A stretch of DNA of 64,000 nucleotides from NCEH01 sp002257205 (GCF_043195105.1 NZ_JBAFWO010000003.1), one strand, 5' to 3'. Shown: positions 54,734 to 64,000, counted from the stretch's first letter. A program made the numbers and translations. The notes: a model not told the origin generated them from the letters alone.

Positions 54734-55036
54734 TCAATCCTCGCGCGGCAGGCCGAGCCGGTAGACGCCGCGGAACTCCTGCGGGTCCACGGGCTTTCCC
54801 TTGCGATAGATCACCAGCCGGCCTTCGAGCGCGAGCCGCACCGCGACCCGGCGCACCGCCGGAAGGGCGCGCTGCCACTGCGCGGGGCCCATCAAAGCGA
54901 GGGCGGCGTCGGCCGGGGCGATGGTCTTGCCCGCCTCCTTTGCGGCGAGGGTGAGAATGGCGTGGGCCACGTCTTCCTCGGCGGGCAGGGCGGTGTCTGC
55001 GGTCTCGGCCGCGTGCGGGTTCTGCGCATTGGTCAT
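54734..55036 (-). CDS. DUF3253 protein
   Basis: It has 100 residues. C-terminal DUF3253 pattern: TIAPADAALALMG, QWQRALPAVRRVAVRLALEG and the closing RKGKPVDPQEFRGVYRL, a small winged-helix-like fold of unknown function. ATG 55036 chosen over in-frame ATGs at 55114 and 55108, whose extra residues are not conserved-looking. Convergent with the parS gap. Confidence 0.83.
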   Translation of the reverse strand: MTNAQNPHAAETADTALPAEEDVAHAILTLAAKEAGKTIAPADAALALMGPAQWQRALPAVRRVAVRLALEGRLVIYRKGKPVDPQEFRGVYRLGLPRED

Positions 55037-55261
55037 GGCCTGCTGTCGCATCGCCGCCAGCGCCGCGCAAGCCCGGGCTGGTAGGAACGGGCAGCGAAGG
55101 GCAGCCATGCGCATATGTCAGGTGCGGCGCAGCAAGAGGGCCTTGCACATTCGTTAGGAATTTCTTAGGTATTGTGACGAATGCGTGGCCGAAATGCGCC
55201 CCATCCGAAATCCTGTGTCAGGACACCTTTCTTTCCCCCCTTCAAGCCATAGACAGTCATC

Positions 55262-55390
55262 ATGACCGTAAAGACCGAACGATCCTGCTGGTGCATCGCA
55301 CGCACCGCTTTGGGCGTTGTTGTTGCGACCATCGCCGTGGTCTATCTCTTCGGCGGGTTCGATCCCGTCATCGTCGCTTCGATCCGCTGA
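55262..55390 (+). CDS. Small single-pass membrane ORF, hypothetical
   Basis: 42 residues: a short Lys/Arg/Cys-containing N terminus, then one hydrophobic stretch (about 16-30, ALGVVVATIAVVYLF) and a short tail. It has no good Shine-Dalgarno and no recognised family. It lies alone in a 399-bp gap between DUF3253 and the GST gene; the rest of that gap shows nothing else. Confidence 0.4.
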   Translation: MTVKTERSCWCIARTALGVVVATIAVVYLFGGFDPVIVASIR

Positions 55391-55435
55391 CGGCACGCGG
55401 CCCAGTCCCGTAGGGTCCTGGGGAAAACGACCGCC

Positions 55436-56125
55436 ATGCCGCTGAAGCTGATCATTGGAAACAAGAATTATTCCTCCTGGTCGATGCGCCCATGGCTCGC
55501 GTTGCGCGCCGCCGGCATCGCCTTCGAGGAGCAGCGCATCGCCATTGGAACGGATGCGTTCAAGGCCGCGCTGGCGCCCCTCGGCACCGCCGGCCGGGTT
55601 CCGGTTCTGGTGGATGGCGAGATTCCGGTGTGGGATTCCCTCGCCATCATCGAGCATGTGGCCGAAACTCATCCGAGCCGCCCGCTCTGGCCGGCGCGTC
55701 CCGCCGCGCGGGCGTTTGCCCGGTCCGTCAGCGCCGAGATGCACGCCTCCTTCCATCATCTGCGCCGCCATCTGCCCATGAATCTGTGGCGTCCGGTGGA
55801 GCCGCGCGACCTGCCCGAAGGCGTGGAGCGCGACGTCGCCCGCGTCACCGCCATCTTCCGCGAGGCGCGCCAGCGCTTTGGTGGCGGCGGGGATTTCCTG
55901 TTCGGCGCGTTCTGTGCGGCGGATGCGATGTTCGCCCCCGTGGCGACGCGCCTGCGCACCTATGCGGTGCCGCTCGACGAGGTGAGCGCAGCCTATGTGG
56001 CGGCGGTCCATGCCCAGCCCGATTTCGTGGCCTGGAAGGCCGAGGCGCTGCGCGAAAGCGAGGTGCTGGCCGAAGACGAGGTGGATTGGCCGCAGGTGAA
56101 GCGGGAACCGGCCGCCACCGCATGA
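55436..56125 (+). CDS. Glutathione S-transferase family protein
   Basis: It has 229 residues: thioredoxin-like N-terminal domain with NYSSWSMRPWLALRAAGI (catalytic Ser/Tyr region at 12-16) and the glutathione-binding turn GRVPVLVDG...WDSLAIIEHV, then an all-helical C-terminal domain. Substrate unknown. Overlaps the DUF1489 gene by four bases. Confidence 0.9.
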   Translation: MPLKLIIGNKNYSSWSMRPWLALRAAGIAFEEQRIAIGTDAFKAALAPLGTAGRVPVLVDGEIPVWDSLAIIEHVAETHPSRPLWPARPAARAFARSVSAEMHASFHHLRRHLPMNLWRPVEPRDLPEGVERDVARVTAIFREARQRFGGGGDFLFGAFCAADAMFAPVATRLRTYAVPLDEVSAAYVAAVHAQPDFVAWKAEALRESEVLAEDEVDWPQVKREPAATA

Positions 56126-56676
56126 GCGCGAAAACCCCCGCCAAATCCGCAGCTGCCAAATCTCCCGCTGCCAAATCCCCGGCGGCGAAGGCCAAGCCGT
56201 CGCCGGCCGCCCCGTCCGGGTCCGTCATGGTGGCGGGCCGGCCGCTGCATCTTCTCAAGCTGTGCGTCGGTGCCGAATCGATCGAAGACCTCACCGACTG
56301 GATCGCCGAGCGTCTCGCCGACAAGGCGGCGCGCGGCCTGCCTGTGGAACATGGGCATATCACCCGCATGGTGCCCACCCGCACCGAGGAATTGCTCGGC
56401 GGCGGTTCGCTCTATTGGGTGATCAAGGGCGAGATCTTATGCCGGCAACGGCTGGTCGACATTCGCCCGTTCGTCGATGGCGAGGGTATCCGCCGCTGCA
56501 CTTTGGTGCTGGACCCGCAGGTGGTGCGCGTGGCGCCGCGTCCGCACCGCCCGTTCCAGGGCTGGCGCTATCTCAAGGACGCGGATGTGGCCGCCGATCT
56601 CGACGCGGCGGGCAAGGGCGCGGCCGGCCTGCCGGCGGAGATGGAACGCGAATTGCGGTCGCTCGGGCTGCTATAA
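56122..56676 (+). CDS. DUF1489 family protein
   Basis: It has 184 residues: a Lys/Ala/Pro-rich N-terminal extension of ~33 residues (AAKSPAAKSPAAK repeats), then the alphaproteobacteria-specific DUF1489 domain (HLLKLCVGAESIEDL, GHITRMVPTRTEEL, GSLYWVIKGEILCRQ, PFQGWRYL). Function unknown. Start overlaps the GST stop. Confidence 0.88.
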   Translation: MSAKTPAKSAAAKSPAAKSPAAKAKPSPAAPSGSVMVAGRPLHLLKLCVGAESIEDLTDWIAERLADKAARGLPVEHGHITRMVPTRTEELLGGGSLYWVIKGEILCRQRLVDIRPFVDGEGIRRCTLVLDPQVVRVAPRPHRPFQGWRYLKDADVAADLDAAGKGAAGLPAEMERELRSLGLL

Positions 56677-56720
56677 GCGCGGCCGCGTCGCCGCCGCGCG
56701 CTTTTTTCCTCGATCTTTCC

Positions 56721-56837
56721 CCCTCCCTAACCCTCCCCCGCAGGCGGGAGAGGGGATAAGGCGGTGTCGCGGGAAAATCCCTTGTCGCGAAGAGCGATGC
56801 GCTCCCTCTCCCGCTTGCGGGGGAGGGCTGGGGAGGG
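56721..56837. repeat. Imperfect 34-bp inverted repeat (intergenic palindromic element)
   Basis: Arm 1 56721-56754 and arm 2 56804-56837 are inverted copies, 31 of 34 bases matching, each itself rich in CCCTC/GAGGG and with an internal CCCGC..GCGGG hairpin. The spacer is 49 bp. Elements with this CCCTCTCCCGC pattern recur in alphaproteobacterial genomes. Confidence 0.8.
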
Positions 56838-56876
56838 GGCTTTCCAAGCGAGGCTGGGGAGGGGCCTTCCAAGCGA
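56826..56876. repeat. Direct repeat of about 26 bp
   Basis: GGCTGGGGAGGGG(G)C(T/C)TTCCAAGCGA occurs twice in tandem (56826-56851, 56852-56876), starting inside arm 2 of the inverted repeat and reaching the 3' end of the sulfurtransferase gene. Confidence 0.8.
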
Positions 56877-56886
56877 GGGCCGGGGT

Positions 56887-57732
56887 TTATTCCGCGCCGG
56901 TCGCCACCGGCTTTCCGGCGGAGGCCCATTCGGCCCAGGAGCCGTCATAGAGCGCATGCGGGCGCTTGCCGATGCTGTCCAGCGCCAGCCACAGGATGGC
57001 GGCCGAGACGCCGGAGCCGCACGAGGTGATCACGGGGCGGGACAGATCCACGCCCGCGCTTTCCAGGGCCGCGCGCAAGGCTTCGGGCTCGGCGAGGTGA
57101 CCGTCCTTGATGATTTCGCCGAACGGCAGGTTCAGGCTGCCGGGAATATGGCCGGAGGCGATGCCGGCGCGCGGCTCCGGCGCCTCGCCCCGGAACCGGG
57201 CGGCGGGGCGCGCATCCAGCACCTGGCTGGTGCCGGCGGTCAGGGCGCGCTCCACCTGGGCGATGTCGGCGATGATGGAGCGATCCAGCCGCGCCATGAA
57301 GGTCGCCGGCTGGCGGGCGGAGGGCCCGCTTTCGGTCTCGCGGCCCTCGGCCAGCCATTGCGGCAGGCCGCCATCCAGAATCATCACCTCTGCCACCCCG
57401 AAGGCGCGGAAGGTCCACCACACCCGCGCCGCCGAGAACAGGCCGAGCTGGTCATAGACCACGATCCGCAGCCCGTCGCCGATGCCGAGCTTGCCCACCG
57501 CCGCGGAGAAGGCGAGCGCATCCGGCAGCATGTGGGGCAGGTCGCTCGACTGGTCGGAAATCGCGTCGATGTCGAAGAACACGGCGCCGGGAATGTGATG
57601 CTCCAGGAACTCCGCCTTGCCGTTGCGTCCGGTCGGCGGCAAGTGCCAGGAGCCATCGACGATCATCAGGTCGGGGGCGCCGAGATTATCCGCGAGCCAT
57701 TGCGTGGAAACGAGGTAAGGCGAGGAGGTCAT
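56887..57732 (-). CDS. sseA: 3-mercaptopyruvate sulfurtransferase
   Basis: It has 281 residues: two rhodanese domains, the first inactive (about 8-130), the second with active-site loop CGSGVSA at Cys238, the mercaptopyruvate type (CG[ST]G) rather than the thiosulfate type. Produces pyruvate and persulfide from 3-mercaptopyruvate. 36 bp downstream of the cysteine synthase gene on the same strand. Confidence 0.9.
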   Translation of the reverse strand: MTSSPYLVSTQWLADNLGAPDLMIVDGSWHLPPTGRNGKAEFLEHHIPGAVFFDIDAISDQSSDLPHMLPDALAFSAAVGKLGIGDGLRIVVYDQLGLFSAARVWWTFRAFGVAEVMILDGGLPQWLAEGRETESGPSARQPATFMARLDRSIIADIAQVERALTAGTSQVLDARPAARFRGEAPEPRAGIASGHIPGSLNLPFGEIIKDGHLAEPEALRAALESAGVDLSRPVITSCGSGVSAAILWLALDSIGKRPHALYDGSWAEWASAGKPVATGAE

Positions 57733-57768
57733 GAACAGGATTCCGCGTTGGAGGAGGGGCGGCGAGGG

Positions 57769-58800
57769 TCACACGAGAACGTTCGGCACCTCGCTCTTGC
57801 GTTCCAGCCAGCCCGGCACGGGCAGATCCTTGGAGCGCAGGAATTCGGGATTGAACAGCTTCGACTGATAGCGCGTGCCGTAGTCGCAGAGAATGGTGAC
57901 GATGGTATGCCCCGGCCCGAGATCCTTCGCGAGGCGGATCGCGCCGGCGATATTGATGCCCGACGAGCCGCCGAGGCACAGGCCCTCATGCTCCAGCAGG
58001 TCGAACACGATCTGCACCGCCTCGGCGTCCGGGATCTGGTAGGCGAAGTCCACCGGGGCATCCACGAGGTTCGCGGTGATGCGCCCCTGGCCGATGCCCT
58101 CGGTGATGGAGGAGCCCTCCGCGTGCAGCACGCCGGTGGTGTAATAGGAATAAAGCGCCGCGCCGAACGGGTCGGCGAGGGCGATCTTGATGTTGGGATT
58201 GCGCGCCTTCAGCGCGATTCCGACGCCGGCCAGCGTGCCCCCTGTACCGACGGCGGAAACGAAGCCATCCACCTTGCCGTCGGTCTGGTCGTAGATTTCC
58301 GGGCCGGTGGTGTCGATATGGGCTTGGCGATTGGCCACATTGTCGAACTGGTTGGCCCAGATGGCGCCGTTCGGCTCGGTCTTGGCGAGCGCCTCGGCGA
58401 GGCGGCCGGAGACTTTTACGTAATTGTTCGGGTTGGAATAGGCCACCGCCGGCACTTCCACGAGCGTGGCGCCGGCGAGGCGCAGCATGTCCTTCTTTTC
58501 CTGGGACTGGGTCTCGGGAATGACGATCACGGTCTTGAAGCCGAAGGGCGCGGCCACCAGCGCGAGGCCGATGCCGGTATTGCCCGCCGTGCCTTCCACG
58601 ATCACGCCGCCGGGCTGGAGCGTGCCCTTCGCGATCGCATCCTGGATGATGCCGAGCGCCGCGCGGTCCTTCACGGATTGCCCCGGATTGAGGAATTCCG
58701 CCTTGCCCAGAATGGTGCACCCGGTCTCCTCGGACGCCTTCTTCAGGCGGATGAGCGGGGTGTGGCCGATGGATTCAACAAGGCCGTTACGTATATTCAT
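57769..58800 (-). CDS. Cysteine synthase (PLP-dependent, beta-substitution family)
   Basis: Makes cysteine from O-acetylserine and sulphide. It has 343 residues, longer than typical CysK. PLP lysine Lys44 in NPGQSVKDRAA, the phosphate loop EGTAGNTGIGLAL (TAGNTG instead of the usual TSGNTG), and SAVGTGGTLAGVG. It resembles the longer YGR012W-like subgroup, so the preferred nucleophile is uncertain. Probably co-transcribed with the sulfurtransferase. Confidence 0.88.
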   Translation of the reverse strand: MNIRNGLVESIGHTPLIRLKKASEETGCTILGKAEFLNPGQSVKDRAALGIIQDAIAKGTLQPGGVIVEGTAGNTGIGLALVAAPFGFKTVIVIPETQSQEKKDMLRLAGATLVEVPAVAYSNPNNYVKVSGRLAEALAKTEPNGAIWANQFDNVANRQAHIDTTGPEIYDQTDGKVDGFVSAVGTGGTLAGVGIALKARNPNIKIALADPFGAALYSYYTTGVLHAEGSSITEGIGQGRITANLVDAPVDFAYQIPDAEAVQIVFDLLEHEGLCLGGSSGINIAGAIRLAKDLGPGHTIVTILCDYGTRYQSKLFNPEFLRSKDLPVPGWLERKSEVPNVLV

Positions 58801-58878
58801 GGAATAACCGTGCTCCAGATGGCGAGGCGAAGGTTACCGAACGCGCTCACCACCGGCAACCGGCGCGGCTTGCGGCTG

Positions 58879-59955
58879 TCATCGCGGCACCGGGGCGGGG
58901 CGCGGGCTCCGGCGCAGGAGCGCGCTGCGCAGGAACCCGTTCATAGGCAGCTCGATGCAGCGATAGGTCAAATAGCCGAGCGCCAGCGCCGTGCTGGTGA
59001 CCAACAGGAAATAGAACCCGAGATAGTGCCCGCCCAACAGCTTGCGCCACAGCGGATCGACGAACAGAAATATGAAGCTGTGGCTGAGATAGAGGCTGTA
59101 GGAGGCATTTCCCAGCACCACCATAATCCCCACCGCCGGCCGCGCGGGATTGGCATCCACGCACAGCACGCATAGCCCCACGGTAAGCATCGCCACCAGC
59201 GTATGCGCCGCTGGCACCGCCAAGGGAAAGGCCGTGACCGCGACAATCAGCGCCAGGCAGGCGGGAATGGCATGGCGAAACGCCAGCACGCCGCGCCCGT
59301 CGCGCATCAGGTGCAGTTTCACCAGGGCGAGCGCGATGCCGATGACGAATTCCAGCAGGATCGGATGGGTCCAGGCGCGCATGACGTCCTGCTGCCAGTC
59401 CAGCGTGCCCGCCACCGTCAGGCCGAGCAGCGCGGCGACCAGCACGAGCAGGCCCAAGGTGCGCCGCAGGAACAGGCTGGCGGCGAAGGCGAGATAGAAG
59501 AACATCTCATAGTTCAGCGTCCAGCCCTGGGACAGGATCGGCCGGTGTTGCGCGTAGAGATTGAAGTAAGGGATGAAGAAATAGCTCTTCACCACTTCAG
59601 GTACAGAGAGGAGCGCGGCGCCGGAGGGGTCGCCGAGGCGCGCGAGCAGCAGGAAGACGAGGATTTGCAGCGTCGTCAGCAGCCAATAGAGCGGCACCAC
59701 CCGCACGATGCGCGCCGCCAGGAACCGGCCCGGCGCGCCCGGCTGCGCGAAGGCATCATGGGCGATATAGACCATGATGAAGCCGCTGATGACGAAGAAG
59801 ATGCGCACCCCGAGATCGCCCGAAATCCCGAAGATGAGCACCTCCGCCCCATAGCGCTCGCGAAAGCCGGAAAGGCTGTGCTCGACCTGGGACAGCATGA
59901 CCAAAGCCGCCGCGAGAAAGCGCAGGATCTGCAAGGAATAGAGGGTTTCCCGCAT
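58879..59955 (-). CDS. Acyltransferase 3 (OafA/NolL-like) membrane protein
   Basis: It has 358 residues and about ten membrane helices. N-terminal LQILRFLAAALVMLSQVEHS and the DLGVRIFFVISGFIM block define the family, which O-acylates surface sugars. The conserved early His (usually ...LxH) is Gln in SQVEH, with another His three residues on. 78 bp downstream of its stop lies the cysteine synthase start. Confidence 0.87.
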   Translation of the reverse strand: MRETLYSLQILRFLAAALVMLSQVEHSLSGFRERYGAEVLIFGISGDLGVRIFFVISGFIMVYIAHDAFAQPGAPGRFLAARIVRVVPLYWLLTTLQILVFLLLARLGDPSGAALLSVPEVVKSYFFIPYFNLYAQHRPILSQGWTLNYEMFFYLAFAASLFLRRTLGLLVLVAALLGLTVAGTLDWQQDVMRAWTHPILLEFVIGIALALVKLHLMRDGRGVLAFRHAIPACLALIVAVTAFPLAVPAAHTLVAMLTVGLCVLCVDANPARPAVGIMVVLGNASYSLYLSHSFIFLFVDPLWRKLLGGHYLGFYFLLVTSTALALGYLTYRCIELPMNGFLRSALLRRSPRPAPVPR

Positions 59956-60093
59956 CGCTTGATCCTCGCCGAAACATTCCCGCCGGCGCGGCCGGGGCGC
60001 GGCCGTCTCGGTTCTGAGTCGCCAGCGCGTCCGGTGTAGCGGGAAGCCTGCGGCCGCGCCATAGCTTGGCCCTGCGGCGCGGCGCCGGGGCGC

Positions 60094-61539
60094 TCATCGC
60101 GCCTTGATCTGCTGGAACGCCTCCAGCGCCCGTGCGCGCGCCAGCGCATGGTCCATGATCGGGCGGGGATAATCGCCGCCGAGCCGCACGCCGGCGCGCG
60201 ACAAAGCGGTGGCATCGCCGGTCCAGGGCTTGTGAATCAGCGCCGGCGGCAGGCGCGCCAGTTCGGGCACGTAGGCGCGCACATAGGCCCCGTCGGGATC
60301 GAATTTCTCGCCCTGCAACACCGGATTGAAGATGCGGAAATAAGGCGCGGCATCGACGCCGCTGCCGGCGACCCATTGCCAATTGCCGGGATTGCTCGCG
60401 GCGTCCGCATCCACCAGCGTGTCCCAGAACCAGCGCTCGCCCGCGCGCCAGTCCACCAGCAAATGCTTGGCGAGGAACGAAGCTACCACCATGCGCGTGC
60501 GGTTGTGCATCCATCCCGTCTGCCAGAGCTGCCGCATGGCGGCATCCACGATGGGATAGCCGGTGCGGCCGCTCTGCCATGCCGCGCATTCCTCGGGCGC
60601 GTCCCGCCAGGGAAAGGCGTCGAAGGCAGGGTTCAGGTTGCGCGTCGCGAGGTCCGGCGCCGCGTTGAGGATGTGATGGTTGAACTCGCGCCAATAGAGT
60701 TCGGCCAGGAATTTCTCGCCGTCGCGCGGGGCGAGCCCCTCCGCCTCCACCGCATGCTGCGCGACATGGGCCACCTGCCGGGGAGAAATCTCGCCCCAGC
60801 GCAGATGCGGCGACAGGCGCGAGACGTGTTCGCGGTCCGGCCGGTCGCGCAGATCCGCATAGCCGCGCAGGCCGGCGGACAGGAATGCGTGCAGCCGCTC
60901 CCGCGCGGCGGCTTCTCCGGCCCGCCATGTGGCGCGCAAGCCCTGCGCCCAATCGGGGCGGGAGGGTTCGAGCGCCCAGGCGGCGAGGTCCTCGCTTGCC
61001 TCTGTGTGGCGGGCGGCTTCCAGGCGCGGGGGAAGGGGCAGGGGCGGGCGCGGGGTCCAATCCTTCAGGGCGGCCCGGTGAAAGGCGGAAAAGGTGCGCG
61101 GCAAGGTGCCGGCCGCCGTGCGCACCGATCCCAATTCGTGCAGCACATGGGCGTTGAACAGGCGCACCTCGCCGCCCTCCGCCCGAAGCGCCGCCGCGAC
61201 CTGCTCGTCGACCATGCGCTCGGCCGCGCCCGGCCGGCTGTTGAAGGTGAGGAGCCCGGCCCCGAGCGCCCGCGCCAGCGCCGGGACGATCTCGCCCGCC
61301 CGTCCCCGGCGCAGGATCAGGGGAATGCCGTGCGCGCCGAGGTCGCGCATCAGTGCTTTCAGAGACTGGGCCAGCCACCAGCGCGCCGCCCCGCCGAGCG
61401 GCCGCACGCCGGGCGAGGCTTCATCCAGCACATAAAGCGCCGCCACCGGCCGCCCGTCGCGCGCAGCATGGGTGAGGGCGGGATTGTCGGCGAGCCGCAG
61501 ATCGTCGCGGAACCAGACCAGGGCAGGGGAAGGCGGCAT
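60094..61539 (-). CDS. phr: Deoxyribodipyrimidine photolyase
   Basis: Light-driven repair of cyclobutane pyrimidine dimers. It has 481 residues: N-terminal photolyase domain (LVWFRDDLRLADNPAL at 6-21) and FAD domain with RLSPHLRWGEISPRQV, ELYWREFNHHIL, TGYPIVDAAMRQL, WMHNRTRMVVASFL and NWQWVAGSGVDAAPYFRIFN. ATG 61539 removes a 12-residue leader. Divergent from glutaminase. Confidence 0.94.
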   Translation of the reverse strand: MPPSPALVWFRDDLRLADNPALTHAARDGRPVAALYVLDEASPGVRPLGGAARWWLAQSLKALMRDLGAHGIPLILRRGRAGEIVPALARALGAGLLTFNSRPGAAERMVDEQVAAALRAEGGEVRLFNAHVLHELGSVRTAAGTLPRTFSAFHRAALKDWTPRPPLPLPPRLEAARHTEASEDLAAWALEPSRPDWAQGLRATWRAGEAAARERLHAFLSAGLRGYADLRDRPDREHVSRLSPHLRWGEISPRQVAHVAQHAVEAEGLAPRDGEKFLAELYWREFNHHILNAAPDLATRNLNPAFDAFPWRDAPEECAAWQSGRTGYPIVDAAMRQLWQTGWMHNRTRMVVASFLAKHLLVDWRAGERWFWDTLVDADAASNPGNWQWVAGSGVDAAPYFRIFNPVLQGEKFDPDGAYVRAYVPELARLPPALIHKPWTGDATALSRAGVRLGGDYPRPIMDHALARARALEAFQQIKAR

Positions 61540-61651
61540 GACGCACCGAACGGGAGAAAAGCGGGTGCGCAGCATAGCTGCCGCATTGCGGCCGGCTACC
61601 CTTCGCGCCTGCGAGAGTTATAGTCGACATGCGTGCAAGGGGAGGACCGGG

Positions 61652-62596
61652 GTGTCGGATTTCAAGCCGGATTTGAGGCAGGTGGTGGCGGACATCGCCG
61701 CCGACATGGCGCAGCGCACTGATCGGGGAGCGGTGGCGAGCTATATTCCCGAACTCGCCAAGGTGCCGCTCGACCAATTCGCCATCGCCGTGACCACGGC
61801 CGATGGCGAGATGATCTGCGCGGGGGATTTCGAGACCGCCTTTTCGATCCAGAGCATATCGAAGGTGTTCACCCTCACCCTGGCGCTGGGGCAGCTGGGC
61901 GACAACCTGTGGAACCGCGTCGGCCGCGAGCCCTCCGGCAATGCGTTCAATTCCATCGTCCAGCTGGAATATGAGAAGGGCAAGCCACGCAATCCCTTCA
62001 TCAATGCCGGCGCGATCGCCGTGACCGACGTGCTGCTCTCCGGCCATCAGCCGCGCGAGGCGCTCGGCTCGATCCTGCGCTTCATCCGCTTCGTCGCCGA
62101 CGACGAGGATGTGGCCATCGACGAGAATGTCGCCCGCTCGGAGAAGCAGACCGGCTTCCTCAACACCGCGCTCGCCAATTACATGCGCGCGTTCAAGGTT
62201 CTGGAGCATCCGGTGGACCACGCGCTCGGGGTCTATTTCCACCATTGCGCGATCACCATGACGGCCCGGCAATTGGCCATGGCGGGCCGCTACATCGCCT
62301 TCGGCGGCAAGATTCCCACCACCGGGCGCTCGGTCGTCACGTCCGAGCGCGCCCGCCGCATCGCGGCCCTGATGCTGACCTGCGGCCATTATGACGGCTC
62401 GGGCGATTTCGCCTTCCGCGTCGGCCTGCCGGGCAAGAGCGGGGTGGGCGGCGGCATCCTGGCGGTGGCGCCGGGCAAGGCCTCGATCGCGGTCTGGTCG
62501 CCGGGGCTCGACCGGTTCGGCAATTCGGTGCTCGGCTCGATCGCGCTGGAGCATTTGGCGAAGGCCATGCGCTGGTCGGTGTTCGGCGCGGGATGA
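61652..62596 (+). CDS. glsA: Glutaminase
   Basis: Hydrolyses glutamine to glutamate and ammonia. It has 314 residues of the serine-dependent beta-lactamase fold family: nucleophile Ser68 and Lys71 in SISK, GREPSGNAFNS, NPFINAGAI and the late KSGVGGGI loop. GTG 61652 follows GGGGAGG. The upstream in-frame region overlaps the photolyase start and is not coding. Confidence 0.94.
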   Translation: MSDFKPDLRQVVADIAADMAQRTDRGAVASYIPELAKVPLDQFAIAVTTADGEMICAGDFETAFSIQSISKVFTLTLALGQLGDNLWNRVGREPSGNAFNSIVQLEYEKGKPRNPFINAGAIAVTDVLLSGHQPREALGSILRFIRFVADDEDVAIDENVARSEKQTGFLNTALANYMRAFKVLEHPVDHALGVYFHHCAITMTARQLAMAGRYIAFGGKIPTTGRSVVTSERARRIAALMLTCGHYDGSGDFAFRVGLPGKSGVGGGILAVAPGKASIAVWSPGLDRFGNSVLGSIALEHLAKAMRWSVFGAG

Positions 62597-62631
62597 GCGA
62601 TCTCGCCGGGCGCCGCCGCTCCAGAAACGAA

Positions 62632-62659
62632 AAGGCCGCCCAATTGGACGGCCATTTTT
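62632..62659. terminator. Bidirectional terminator between glsA and tRNA-Asn
   Basis: GGCCG (62634-62638) pairs with CGGCC (62649-62653) around a self-complementary CCAATTGG. T-run ATTTTT on the plus side (62654-62659) and a run of A before the stem (AAAA at 62630-62633) give both strands a U-tract. Confidence 0.75.
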
Positions 62660-62666
62660 CAAGAAC

Positions 62667-62741
62667 TGGCTCCCCGGGCCGGATTCGAACCAGCGACCAA
62701 CCGGTTAACAGCCGGTTGCTCTACCACTGAGCTACCGGGGA
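62667..62741 (-). tRNA. tRNA-Asn (anticodon GTT)
   Basis: 75 bases including encoded CCA (62667-62669 on plus as TGG). Reads TCCCCGG...CCGGGGA acceptor, D arm GCTC...GAGC, anticodon loop CTGTTAA, T loop TTCGAAT. Fully paired acceptor stem. Confidence 0.97.
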
Positions 62742-62828
62742 TCAGGTGCTCACTTGCGAGGCCGGCGATATAGCAACCGTGTGCCGGCTTGTGAAGACAT
62801 AAACCGCGATAATTGCGCGGGGCTTGTG

Positions 62829-62865
62829 AAAAGCCTGGGGGTATCTCCCCCAAGCCTTTGTTTTT
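62829..62865 (-). terminator. Terminator of the ABC exporter gene
   Basis: GGGGG/CCCCC core (62837-62841 / 62847-62851) extended by AAAAGCCT / AAGCCTTT pairs with wobbles. U-runs flank both sides (TTTTT at 62861-62865 on plus; TTTT on minus past 62832), just after the stop at 62873. Confidence 0.65.
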
Positions 62866-62872
62866 AAAGGCG

Positions 62873-64000
<1,128 letters not shown>

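Noticed and set aside
54591..54764. Short frame starting MFHVKQ, as in rsmG (gidB)
   Set aside because: The first residues simply translate parS; what follows has no methyltransferase motif and stops after 57 residues.
56764..59175. 803-residue plus-strand frame opposite sseA and cysteine synthase
   Set aside because: Low-complexity Arg/Gly/His composition and exact antisense to two recognised enzymes.

Overview
The window is high-GC chromosomal DNA from an alphaproteobacterium, most likely of the order Hyphomicrobiales and perhaps Xanthobacteraceae-like. Evidence: the ribosomal cluster lacks rpmJ and rpsD, adenylate kinase has the short lid, and ATP12, DUF1489, RluC and trimeric GatCAB are present. 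A formyltransferase/hydrolase (Fhc) cluster adds tetrahydromethanopterin-linked one-carbon metabolism, so a facultative methylotroph or formaldehyde oxidiser is a reasonable inference. Species cannot be fixed from sequence alone.

Layout. 1-14.7 kb: S10-spc-alpha ribosomal super-operon (rpsJ to rplQ) with secY and adk inside and several structured gaps around rpsM/rpsK/rpoA, closed by a clear terminator after rplQ. 14.8-21.7 kb: housekeeping genes in one direction (HtrA protease, rarA, crcB-like fluoride channel, RluC pseudouridine synthase, zinc-ribbon protein, HAD phosphatase, ATP12). 21.7-30.3 kb: TPR-glycosyltransferase, MscS channel, TfoX-like protein, DEAD-box helicase, MFS transporter, parE. 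30.5-35 kb: argC, gatCA, chorismate mutase, folD. 35.0-40.1 kb: the one-carbon cluster pcd-fhcB-fhcA-fhcD-fhcC with overlapping genes; with folD just upstream it puts an H4F enzyme next to the terminal formaldehyde-oxidation complex. 40.1-42.6 kb, minus strand: an FNR-type reductase fused to a PAS domain, and a family 2 glycosyltransferase. 42.9-46 kb: gatB, a small exported protein, lipB, tRNA-Leu(GAG). 46.0-48.4 kb: a 14-bp tandem repeat array and two tandem NodB-type polysaccharide deacetylases. 48.5-56.7 kb: mgtE, a CHASE4-GGDEF-EAL protein, isovaleryl-CoA dehydrogenase, a YdcF protein, a perfect parS centromere site, DUF3253, a 42-residue membrane ORF, GST and DUF1489. 56.7-64 kb: an intergenic GC-rich repeat element, mercaptopyruvate sulfurtransferase, cysteine synthase, acyltransferase 3, photolyase, glutaminase, tRNA-Asn(GTT) and an MsbA-like ABC exporter cut by the window edge.

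I see no rRNA operon, prophage, insertion sequence, integrase or CRISPR array. Most of the window is core genome. The points most worth a second look are the isolated parS at 54592, the reductase-PAS fusion, the folD-pcd-fhcBADC arrangement with an FhcB lacking the metal-ligating cysteine, the 14-bp repeat array after tRNA-Leu, the very stable CUUG hairpin in front of gatCA, and the promoter/attenuator-like leader of rpsM. None of these amounts to a clearly new multi-gene system.
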